Shown here: positions 1 to 7,173 of the stretch, piece by piece | How the letters are laid out: every line of letters starts with the position of its first letter | Numbering within the stretch: position 1 is the first letter of the stretch | NCBI GenBank assembly: GCA_017548445.1 | Contig: JAFYZZ010000027.1 | Coordinates: forward strand, 1 to 64,000 | From: Bacteroidales bacterium | GTDB lineage: Bacteria; Bacteroidota; Bacteroidia; Bacteroidales; UBA932 | DNA length: 64,000 bases | Direction: 5' to 3' | Notes under the pieces: generated by a model | Seen by the model: the letters and a program-made list of their open reading frames with translations, nothing else | Told to the model about the DNA's origin: nothing | Database searches by the model: none | Program-made: the position numbers and the translations under genes

Positions 1-834
1 CTCGAAATAGATCTCGTTCGAAATGTCGAAATCCATGCTGCAGCCCACGTTCTCCACCACCAGGCGGTAGCGGCCGGGCGTGTTCTCGCAGAAATCGACG
101 GACCAGACGGCCGAACCGGTCAGGTCCTTGCCGCCCGCCTCTTTGGCGCTCTCGGAAGCCGCTTTCCAGGGCTTCACCTCGCCCACCCGCTTCGACGTGC
201 CGGTCTGCACGTTGTACAGATAGACGGCCTTGCCCTCATAGACGCTGTAGTCCCGCGCGCCGCCATCGCCGAGCCACAGATACAGGTCGGCCGCCTTGAC
301 GGGCTCCTGCGGGGCGTAGCCCAGCACGTTGACGTGGACGGCCTCGGACTGCGCGTTCCAGGGGTCGAACTTGATCTCGGCGTACTCCACGTCGGCCCCC
401 ACGGCCGCGGGGATCGTCACCCGGTAGGTGAAGCCCTCGACCATCGGCTCCGCCAGGTGCAGGAAGATCCAGTGGTCCAGCTCGCTGGTGAGCGTGTGGT
501 CCGTGTTCATCGGCTTGCTCTTGCGCCACGCCGCGCCGGCGAAGGCCGGCTTGAAACGCGGGTTGTCCGGCGAGGAGATCTTCCAGCCGGAGGCGTTGGC
601 GGCGGCAGCCACGTCCAGGCGCGGCTGATACACCACCAGCGTGTCGTCGCCGTCGGCGAACGAATGGCCGAGATAGGCGCTCGGGCCCGTGGCGTCGTCG
701 CGGTAGCGCACCTCACCGTCGCGGAAATGCAGCATCAGGTATTCGTTGTCCACGACCTGGATGCCCAGGTAGTGCGTCGCCCCTGCCGACAGGCAGGCAA
801 GCAGGCTCAGCGCCGAGAGGATGAGACGTTTCAT
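1..834 (-). CDS. Secreted protein with cellulase-type N-terminal Ig-like region, probable GH9-related (3' part beyond window)
   Basis: The frame is open from the ATG at 834 to the window edge, so only about the first 278 residues are visible. It starts with a signal peptide (MKRLILSALSLLACLSAGA). Around residues 165-180 the text EAVHVNVLGYAPQEP resembles the HVNQVGYAP motif that opens the Ig-like domain of GH9 cellulases, followed by a beta-rich stretch ending in PGRYRLVVENVGC. The catalytic domain would lie off the window, so GH9 is an inference from this N-terminal region only. The start codon overlaps the stop of the upstream ftcD by four bases (ATGA), which suggests translational coupling, although the two functions are not obviously related. 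A secreted polysaccharide-degrading role fits the nearby esterases and glycosidases. Confidence 0.5.
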   Translation of the reverse strand, partial: MKRLILSALSLLACLSAGATHYLGIQVVDNEYLMLHFRDGEVRYRDDATGPSAYLGHSFADGDDTLVVYQPRLDVAAAANASGWKISSPDNPRFKPAFAGAAWRKSKPMNTDHTLTSELDHWIFLHLAEPMVEGFTYRVTIPAAVGADVEYAEIKFDPWNAQSEAVHVNVLGYAPQEPVKAADLYLWLGDGGARDYSVYEGKAVYLYNVQTGTSKRVGEVKPWKAASESAKEAGGKDLTGSAVWSVDFCENTPGRYRLVVENVGCSMDFDISNEIYFE

Positions 835-1847
835 ATCGTTTCTTTAAGCAGGTATTCGATCACTTTCTGCTGCGGGTCGAAGGGCTTGAGCTCGTCCAAC
901 CCCATCGACATCACCGCCACTTGCACCAGGTCCGCCTCCGGCACGTCCGCCGGCTGCCCGCGCTTCGCCAGGAAATGGCGGCCGGCGTCCACCAGCACGC
1001 AGCGCGGCACCAGGCCGATGATCTCCGTGCCCGTGACGCGCAGCCCGCGCGCCGCGGCAGCCCGGCAGACCTCCTCGTAGGCCACGTGCAGCGGCGTGGC
1101 CCCGATGTCGGTGACGTTCATCGACACCTGGGCGATACCATATTCCTCGATGTACCAGCCGATGGCCTTGCAGCCCTTCAGCGTGCCGGGAATCCACTGG
1201 CCGTCGGGGCCCTTGCGCCCCTTTTCGCGCACGTCGCGCGCGATTTCGGTCGCCGCGTCGGCGGAAGTGGTATTCAGGTTGAAATTGACGGCGATCAGGA
1301 AATTGCGGGCGCCGACGTTGGAGGCGCCGCTGCGGGCGGCCCGCTCGTCCCAGCCGCCGCAGAAGTCCGGCCGCTTGTCCGGGTCGGCCATCCGGGCCTG
1401 CAGGCCCTCGTATTCCCCGATCCGGCACACGGCCAGGTTCTTGCGTTCCGGGCGGAACGCCGCCGCCTCATAGCAGAAGCAGGGAATGCCCAGTTCCCGG
1501 AACATCCGCTCCGCGAGCCCGCGCGCCATTTCGGCGCTCTCCTCCAGCGTAATGCCCGCCACGGGCACCAGCGGCAGCACGTCGATCGCGCCCGTGCGCG
1601 GGTGCTCACCGTGGTGGACGCGCATATCGATGCGCTCCTGTGCCATTTTGCTACCCTGGAAAGCAGCCTCCACGACCGCCTCCGGCGCGCCGGCAAAGGT
1701 CACGACGGTACGGTTGGCGGCCGCTCCCCCGTCCACGTGCAGCACCTGCACGCCGGGAACGGCAGCGATGGCGCCGACGATGGCGTCGATTACGGCCGGG
1801 TCGCGGCCTTCGCTATAGTTGGGAACACATTCAAGAATACGTTTCAT
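831..1847 (-). CDS. ftcD: Glutamate formimidoyltransferase
   Basis: This is a 338-residue cytosolic enzyme that moves the formimino group of N-formimino-glutamate to tetrahydrofolate, the last step of histidine breakdown to glutamate. The N-terminal motif ECVPNYSEGRD and the central HHGEHPRTGAIDVLPLVPV stretch (about residues 80-100), which contains the catalytic-site His of the family, are clear. The length matches the transferase domain alone; the cyclodeaminase domain found in fused FtcD proteins is absent. No other hut gene is visible. A perfect -7 box (TATATTTG on the minus strand, 1871-1878) lies 23 bases upstream of the ATG. The stop overlaps the start of the next gene by four bases. 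It would feed one-carbon units into the same folate pool used by the FolD, PurN and PurH encoded further right. Confidence 0.93.
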   Translation of the reverse strand: MKRILECVPNYSEGRDPAVIDAIVGAIAAVPGVQVLHVDGGAAANRTVVTFAGAPEAVVEAAFQGSKMAQERIDMRVHHGEHPRTGAIDVLPLVPVAGITLEESAEMARGLAERMFRELGIPCFCYEAAAFRPERKNLAVCRIGEYEGLQARMADPDKRPDFCGGWDERAARSGASNVGARNFLIAVNFNLNTTSADAATEIARDVREKGRKGPDGQWIPGTLKGCKAIGWYIEEYGIAQVSMNVTDIGATPLHVAYEEVCRAAAARGLRVTGTEIIGLVPRCVLVDAGRHFLAKRGQPADVPEADLVQVAVMSMGLDELKPFDPQQKVIEYLLKETI

Positions 1848-1870
1848 CGGACAAGCAGTGGTTGTATCTT

Positions 1871-1878
1871 CAAATATA
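1871..1878 (-). promoter_or_regulatory. -7 box TATATTTG for ftcD
   Basis: It is a perfect match to the Bacteroidota TAnnTTTG -7 element, read on the minus strand, 23 bases from the ftcD ATG. It lies back to back with the promoter of the rightward CE2 gene. Confidence 0.75.
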
Positions 1879-1890
1879 GCGTTTTTTTCG

Positions 1891-1898
1891 TATCTTGG
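1891..1898 (+). promoter_or_regulatory. Possible -7 box TATCTTGG for the CE2 gene
   Basis: The match to TAnnTTTG is imperfect and it ends 8 bases before the ATG at 1907. If used, the transcript would be nearly leaderless. No convincing -33 element was seen. Confidence 0.4.
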
Positions 1899-1906
1899 CG
1901 AACATT

Positions 1907-3001
1907 ATGACCACAGCCAAACACTTGCTTGCCTTCTTCCTCCTGCTTGCCGCGCCCGTTTTCAGCGCCTCCGCGCAGGAATTCCCCGCTTCCGACTCAC
2001 GCATCACCTGGATCGGCCGCACCGACGTCCGGGACGGCGACGTCTCCTTCGACTGGAGCGGCGTCTATGCCGTCGTGGATTTCCGCGGCGACACGCTGCA
2101 GCTGCGCGCCTCCGGCACCGGGAAGAGCATTTTCAACGTCTGGATCGACCGCGACGCGATGACGCCCGCGCCCGACACCACCTTCTGCCTGGCCGGCCGC
2201 GACACCACGTTCACGCTCTTCGCGGGAGCGGCCGACACGCACCGGATCGTCGTCCAGAAGCGCACCGAGGGCGAGCAGGGCTGCGCCACCTTCCACGCCT
2301 TCCGCGCGGACAGCCTCCTGCAGGCGCGTCCCGTGCGCGAGCGCGTGATTGAATTTGTCGGAGACTCCTACACCTGCGGCTACGGCACGCTGAGCGACAG
2401 CGCCACCGACCCCTTCACGCCGGAGACGGAAGACTGCAACCGCACATACGCGGCCGTCATCGCGCGCCACTTCGGCGCGGACTACTGGCTGGTCGCGCAC
2501 TCCGGGCTGGGCGTCGCGCGCAACTACGCCGACCGCGTCCCCGGCTGGGGAATGCCCGAGCGCTACCTGCAGACCTTCGACGAGCGCAAGCAGCCCGCCT
2601 GGTCGGCGGAGAAATACGGCATCAAGCCCGCCCTGACGGTCATTTACCTGGCCACCAACGATATGTCCAGCCACAAGCAGCCCACGCGCGAAGCGTTCGT
2701 GAACAACTACCTCACGCTCATCCGCCGCATCAAGGACAACTACGGCGAGGGCCATCCCGTGCTGTGCGTCGTGCCCAAGGGACGCGACCTGATGTTCGAC
2801 TATATCAAGGCGGCGATGCTCGCCTGCCAGATGAAGAACGTCACCTATATGGTACTGACCAGCAGCGTCCACGCCAATGAAGGCGAACTCGGCGCCAGCT
2901 ACCATCCCAACTGGCGGGGCCAGCTCAAGAAGGCCTACGCCATCATCCCCTACGTCTCCACGCTGACCGGCTGGCCGCTGGAAGAAGAGCCCCTGCGATA
3001 A
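1907..3001 (+). CDS. CE2-type acetyl esterase (beta-sandwich plus SGNH domain)
   Basis: This secreted esterase of 364 residues probably removes acetyl groups from plant or microbial polysaccharides. After the signal peptide (ending in SASAQ) comes a beta-sandwich domain to about residue 140, then an SGNH hydrolase domain with FVGDSYTCGYG (nucleophile Ser), AHSGLG, LATNDMS and SYHPNWRGQ (the catalytic His near the end). This two-domain order is that of carbohydrate esterase family 2. I chose the ATG at 1907 over the in-frame TTG at 1895 because the signal peptide starts there and a -7-like box covers the TTG. The next SGNH gene begins three bases after its stop and the MBOAT gene follows, so the three are likely one transcript handling O-acetylation. 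Confidence 0.85.
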   Translation: MTTAKHLLAFFLLLAAPVFSASAQEFPASDSRITWIGRTDVRDGDVSFDWSGVYAVVDFRGDTLQLRASGTGKSIFNVWIDRDAMTPAPDTTFCLAGRDTTFTLFAGAADTHRIVVQKRTEGEQGCATFHAFRADSLLQARPVRERVIEFVGDSYTCGYGTLSDSATDPFTPETEDCNRTYAAVIARHFGADYWLVAHSGLGVARNYADRVPGWGMPERYLQTFDERKQPAWSAEKYGIKPALTVIYLATNDMSSHKQPTREAFVNNYLTLIRRIKDNYGEGHPVLCVVPKGRDLMFDYIKAAMLACQMKNVTYMVLTSSVHANEGELGASYHPNWRGQLKKAYAIIPYVSTLTGWPLEEEPLR

Positions 3002-3004
3002 GCG

Positions 3005-3769
3005 ATGAAACACTCCCTGTCGGCTTTCGCCGTCCTCTTCGCCGCCCTCGCGGGCTTCGTCTGCTTCGCCCGATTCTGCCCGGCGCAGAACCCGGACAAG
3101 GGGCTGAAGCGCCTGAGCCTCAGCCTGCTGGAGAAGCGGGCCGACACCCTCGTCATCCCGCCCATCCCGGAGCCGGCGCCGCTCCCCGAGCCCGCCGGGC
3201 CGGACACGAGCGCCCACCGCATCCTGTTCGTGGGCGACTCGATGGTCGAAGGCCTGCGCTACCGACTCTCGCAGTACGCCGTGGCCAACGGCCACACGAT
3301 GGAGTGCGTGATCTGGTACAGTTCCTCCTCGAAATACTGGGCCAAGTCCGACACGCTGACGCATTTCATCAAGCGTTTCGACCCGACCTACGTCTTCCTC
3401 TGCATCGGCGCCAACGAGCTCTTCGTCCGCAACCTGGACGAGCGTGACGCGGCCGTCGGCGAAATCGTGCGCGAGGTCGGCGACCTGCCCTTCATCTGGA
3501 TCGGCCCGCCCAACTGGAAGCCCGACACGGGCATCAACGACATCCTGCTGCACCATTGCGGCAAGACGCGCTACTACCCCAGCCTGCGGCTCAAATACGA
3601 GCGCGCCAAGGATGGCGCGCACCCGGTGCTCAAGTCCTACAATATGTGGGCGGACTCCGTGTCCACGTGGCTGCGCGATTCCTGCGCGCATCCCATCCGC
3701 TGGGACATCCCGGCCCAGGACACCCCCAAGACCCACGGCGTGACCCTCCTTTCCCCGCCCAAAGACTGA
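3005..3769 (+). CDS. SGNH-fold protein, probable partner of the MBOAT acyltransferase
   Basis: This 254-residue protein has an N-terminal membrane anchor or signal peptide, a proline-rich linker (PPIPEPAPLPEPAGP, about residues 55-70) and an SGNH hydrolase domain with FVGDSMVEG, CIGANE and a final THG. MBOAT and SGNH genes side by side are known from alginate (AlgI with AlgJ/AlgX) and peptidoglycan (PatA/PatB) O-acetylation, where the membrane protein delivers the acyl group and the SGNH protein transfers it to the polymer. The same division of labour is inferred here. It sits three bases after the CE2 gene and seven bases before the MBOAT gene. Conventional SGNH blocks are less complete than in the CE2 neighbour, which fits a transferase role rather than a free esterase. 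Confidence 0.75.
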   Translation: MKHSLSAFAVLFAALAGFVCFARFCPAQNPDKGLKRLSLSLLEKRADTLVIPPIPEPAPLPEPAGPDTSAHRILFVGDSMVEGLRYRLSQYAVANGHTMECVIWYSSSSKYWAKSDTLTHFIKRFDPTYVFLCIGANELFVRNLDERDAAVGEIVREVGDLPFIWIGPPNWKPDTGINDILLHHCGKTRYYPSLRLKYERAKDGAHPVLKSYNMWADSVSTWLRDSCAHPIRWDIPAQDTPKTHGVTLLSPPKD

Positions 3770-3776
3770 CACCCCT

Positions 3777-5291
3777 ATGAACTTCATCAGCATCGGCTTC
3801 TGGGCAGCGTTCTGCGCCTTTTTCCTGATCTATATCTTCGTCAGGAAATGGTCGCGTACGGCGATGCTCCTCTGGGTGCTCGCCTTCGACCTGTTCTTCT
3901 TCTGGCAGGCCAACGGCTGGCTGATGCTGCTCCTCCCCGCCACCGCTGCCGCGAACTACTTCCTGGCGGAAGTAGTTCGTAGCACTCGATACGGGGGCAT
4001 ATCCCCCGAACCCCTTACGGCCTCAAGCCCCTTTCCGACTTTGCAAAAGCAAAGTCCCGGGGCCGGCCGGTCCGCTGATACGGACTTCGCTTCGCTCAAC
4101 CTGCCTCCGACCACCGACAATGCTTCGCGCAGCACCCGCCGGGCCGGCTGGATTCTGGCGCTGATCATCCTGTTGGACCTGGGGACCCTGGTGTACTTCA
4201 AATACGGGGGCTACTTCAACGGCGGCATCGTCCTGCCCATCGGCATTTCGTTCTATACCTTCCAGGCCATCAGCTACGCGGTGGACGTCTATCGCGGCAA
4301 GTACGACGGGCATCCGGATTTCCTCGAATTCTGCTTCTACCTGTCCTTCTTCCCGCTGCTGCTCGCGGGCCCGATCACGCGCGCAGGGCGCTTCCTGCCG
4401 CAGATCCGCCGCGCCGAGCCGGCCACGCGCCACGAGCTGCGCCTGGGCCTCTGGCTCATCGTCTGCGGCCTGGTCAAGAAGGGCGTGCTGGCCGACTACC
4501 TGGCCGTGTACAACAACCTCGCATTCGACTCCCCGGCCGCCTATTCCGGCTACGAGCTGCTGATGGCGGCGCTGGGCTACACGATGCAGATCTACCTCGA
4601 TTTCTCCGGCTACAGCGACCTCTCCATCGGCATCGCCTCGCTGATGGGCTTCCGCCTGGACGACAACTTCCTGTTCCCCTACCGCGCCCGCAACCTCACG
4701 GAATTCTGGCGGCGCTGGCACATCTCCCTGTCCACCTGGTTCCGGGACTATGTCTATATCCCGCTGGGCGGCAACCGCAAGGGGCAGGCACGCACGCTGG
4801 TCAACAATTTCCTGACGATGGTCGTGGCGGGCGTCTGGCACGGCTCCACCTGGATGTTCGTCCTCTGGGGCGCGCTGCACGGCGCGGGCCTGGCCGTCCA
4901 CAAACTCTGCCGCGGCTGGCTCAAGAAAATCCCCGACACGCTGCCGGTCCGGGCCGCCAGCTGGCTGCTGACGATGCTCTTCGTGATGGCCTGCTGGATC
5001 TTCTTCCGCGCCGGGAGCCTGGAGGACGTCGGCGAGATCTTCCGCCGCATCTTCACCGAATTCGACTTCGCCTACGCCGCGCCCTTCTGGGCCGCACGCA
5101 AGCTCTGGTGCGTCGTGCTGGCCGTGGCGCTGGCGGGCCTGCTGATCCCGCCGCGGGCCTACAACCGCCTCCAGGCCCGCTTCGTCCGCCTCCCGTGGAT
5201 CGTCATCTTCATCGTCTTCGTGCTCGCCGTCCAGCTCGTCCTCCAGCTGCGCTCCGGCGACATCCAGCCGTTCATCTACTACCAGTTCTAA
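3777..5291 (+). CDS. MBOAT-family membrane O-acyltransferase (AlgI/DltB-like) with an in-frame insert
   Basis: The 504-residue multi-pass membrane protein has the family core: NLTEFWRRWHISLSTWF, YIPLGGN and GVWHGSTW, where the His of WHG is the catalytic residue. It likely passes acetyl groups across the inner membrane to a polysaccharide with the neighbouring SGNH protein. Residues about 65-122 (nucleotides about 3970-4140) are odd: a hydrophilic Ser/Thr/Pro-rich stretch interrupts the early membrane region. Its DNA consists of three consecutive perfect palindromes plus a repeated 15-mer. The frame stays open on both sides and the normal sequence resumes at RRAGWILALIILL. The insert is probably a structured repeat element that landed in frame; whether the enzyme still works is unknown. 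Confidence 0.9.
   Translation: MNFISIGFWAAFCAFFLIYIFVRKWSRTAMLLWVLAFDLFFFWQANGWLMLLLPATAAANYFLAEVVRSTRYGGISPEPLTASSPFPTLQKQSPGAGRSADTDFASLNLPPTTDNASRSTRRAGWILALIILLDLGTLVYFKYGGYFNGGIVLPIGISFYTFQAISYAVDVYRGKYDGHPDFLEFCFYLSFFPLLLAGPITRAGRFLPQIRRAEPATRHELRLGLWLIVCGLVKKGVLADYLAVYNNLAFDSPAAYSGYELLMAALGYTMQIYLDFSGYSDLSIGIASLMGFRLDDNFLFPYRARNLTEFWRRWHISLSTWFRDYVYIPLGGNRKGQARTLVNNFLTMVVAGVWHGSTWMFVLWGALHGAGLAVHKLCRGWLKKIPDTLPVRAASWLLTMLFVMACWIFFRAGSLEDVGEIFRRIFTEFDFAYAAPFWAARKLWCVVLAVALAGLLIPPRAYNRLQARFVRLPWIVIFIVFVLAVQLVLQLRSGDIQPFIYYQF
3992..4098. repeat. Palindrome-rich insert inside the MBOAT gene
   Basis: Three inverted repeats follow each other: CGGGGG/CCCCCG at 3992-3997 and 4003-4008, GACTTTGC/GCAAAGTC at 4037-4044 and 4049-4056, and GTCCG/CGGAC at 4070-4074 and 4081-4085. 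The 15-mer ACTTCGCTTCGCTCA (4084-4098) occurs in reverse complement in the intergenic element at 33439-33560. The translated product does not look like family sequence. Confidence 0.6.
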
Positions 5292-5374
5292 GCGCCCGCC
5301 CGCCATTGTGCCGGGATGAACGAAAAACGAAAGAGTTTGGTGCAAAGGGGAAAGGATATACGCGCGCAGGTGCG

Positions 5375-5382
5375 TAAATTTG
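5375..5382 (+). promoter_or_regulatory. -7 box TAAATTTG for the double-MBL gene
   Basis: This perfect TAnnTTTG element lies 57 bases before the ATG at 5440. It sits in the 148-base gap after the MBOAT gene, so the MBL gene likely starts its own transcript. No other feature was seen in the gap. Confidence 0.65.
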
Positions 5383-5439
5383 GTTTTCAACTTAAATCAA
5401 GACTTCAACTGTACCACAATTACAGCTAAAATCAACGTT

Positions 5440-7140
5440 ATGGCACACTACACCATCCTGCCGGCCCTTGCGCTGGCCCTGACGGTCGCCGCTTGCGGCC
5501 AACCCAAAGAAGTCGAAGTCGGTCCCTACACCGTCTCCGTCATTGAAGAGAATGTCTGGCACATCCAGGACTACAACAGCGCCAACCCCGCCGGAGAAAG
5601 CTTCGACGCGGAGGGCAACAAATCGCATTTCAACAACTGCTCCGACATCTACCTCCTCGTCGGAGAGAAGGAAGCCCTCGTCATCGACCTGTCCAACCCC
5701 GTGAACTGGGCGGACAACGCCGCCGAGTCGCTCCGCGCCATCATCGCCGAGCGTGCCGCCGGCAAGCCCGTCACCATCACTTTCACCCATAACCACGGCG
5801 ACCACACCGGGATGCTCCCCGCCTTCATCGACGACCCGGACATCCGTTTCGCCCTGTCCGGCTGGGACTTTGACATCGAGCAATTCAAGGGACGTTTCCC
5901 CGAAGAGCGCAGCACCTTCATCGACGAAGGCTATACCTTTGACCTCGGCGGCCTGGAGCTCGTGACGATCGCCGTCCCCGGCCATACCGACGGCTCCGTC
6001 GTCTTCTTCCTCAAAGGCCACGACCTGCTCTTCTCGGGCGACGCCATCGGCTCCGGCCACGGCGTGTGGATCTTCAACGAAGACGGCTTCAACCAGTACG
6101 TCTCCGCCGTGCCCCACCTCATCGAAGCCCTCGACGCCCTCGGCGCCAATAAGGACCGCCTGCAGATCTACGGCGGCCACTACTGGCAGAAAGACTGGCT
6201 CAAGCTCCCCAAGGGGCGCGAGCTCGGCATCGGCTACCTCAACGATATGAAGGCCCTGCTCGACGGGATCGAGTCCGGTACCGCCCAGAGCGAGCCTTCC
6301 AACCTCGGCCATCCGGTCCTCGACACCTACTTCCGCCACGGAGACGCCATCGTCGTCTGGAACGCGGAGCAGGCCGAGCACTTCCGCAGCTACTACAAAG
6401 AGAAATTCGTCTACCGCGACGGCGACGTCGTCTTCCGCCAGATCGACGAACACACCTGGGAAGGCAACGGCCACCTCTGCTACAATGAATCCGTTTACGT
6501 CGTCGAAGGCGAAGACCGCGCCCTCGTCATCGACGCCGGCGCCTGGATGCCGCACCTCGACAAGGCCATCGCCCGGCTCACCGACAAGCCGATGACCCTC
6601 GTCATCACCCACGCCCACGGCGACCACGTCGGCGGCGTCATCTGCTTCCCGGAAGTCTGGGTCCACCCCGCCGACACCGTCCTGATCGGCAACGCCGAAG
6701 GCTACGACGGCGAGATCAAGTTCCTCGCCGACGGCGAAATCATCGACCTCGGCGGCCGCCAGCTCGAAGTGCTCCACACCCCGGGCCACACCTTCGGCTC
6801 CATCACCCTCTTCGACAAGGCCAACCACTACGGTTTCAGCGGCGACGCCTTCGGCTCCACCAACCTGCTGCTCTTCGCCGGCCCCTTCTCGGAGTTCGCC
6901 AAGACCTGCATCCGCACCGCCGAATATATGGAGAAGAACGGCATCGAGAAGCTCTACCCGGGCCACTACCACAACGGCAACGTCGAGACGCTGCAGCGCG
7001 TCAAGGACGAGCTCACGCTCTCGCGTGACGTGCTGTCCGGCAAGCGCAAGGGCGTCGTCGAGGAGGCCAACGGCCTCAACCGCTACGTCCGCGACTTCGG
7101 CGTGACGATCCGCTACTTCGATCCCTATGCACTGAGATAA
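5440..7140 (+). CDS. Lipoprotein with two tandem metallo-beta-lactamase domains
   Basis: It is a 566-residue protein with a lipobox (LTVAAC) and therefore probably anchored in the outer or inner membrane facing the periplasm. Two MBL-fold hydrolase domains follow in tandem: the first has THNHGDHTG at about residue 122, VPGHTDGS and SGDAIGSG; the second has THAHGDHVG at about residue 392, HTPGHTFGS and SGDAFGS. Both keep the HxHxDH metal site, so both may be active. The substrate cannot be told from sequence. I moved the start to the ATG at 5440 because the promoter box at 5375-5382 overlaps the first in-frame TTG and the signal peptide begins at MAHYT. The giant glycosidase-esterase gene starts 33 bases after its stop, suggesting cotranscription. 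Confidence 0.85.
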   Translation: MAHYTILPALALALTVAACGQPKEVEVGPYTVSVIEENVWHIQDYNSANPAGESFDAEGNKSHFNNCSDIYLLVGEKEALVIDLSNPVNWADNAAESLRAIIAERAAGKPVTITFTHNHGDHTGMLPAFIDDPDIRFALSGWDFDIEQFKGRFPEERSTFIDEGYTFDLGGLELVTIAVPGHTDGSVVFFLKGHDLLFSGDAIGSGHGVWIFNEDGFNQYVSAVPHLIEALDALGANKDRLQIYGGHYWQKDWLKLPKGRELGIGYLNDMKALLDGIESGTAQSEPSNLGHPVLDTYFRHGDAIVVWNAEQAEHFRSYYKEKFVYRDGDVVFRQIDEHTWEGNGHLCYNESVYVVEGEDRALVIDAGAWMPHLDKAIARLTDKPMTLVITHAHGDHVGGVICFPEVWVHPADTVLIGNAEGYDGEIKFLADGEIIDLGGRQLEVLHTPGHTFGSITLFDKANHYGFSGDAFGSTNLLLFAGPFSEFAKTCIRTAEYMEKNGIEKLYPGHYHNGNVETLQRVKDELTLSRDVLSGKRKGVVEEANGLNRYVRDFGVTIRYFDPYALR

Positions 7141-7173
7141 CAGCCAGAAAAGCTAAAACCAATCAATCCGCAT

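Noticed and set aside
3961..4150. Frameshift or pseudogene in the MBOAT gene
   Set aside because: The odd segment is a multiple of three and the family sequence resumes in the same frame, so the gene reads through. Loss of function cannot be inferred.
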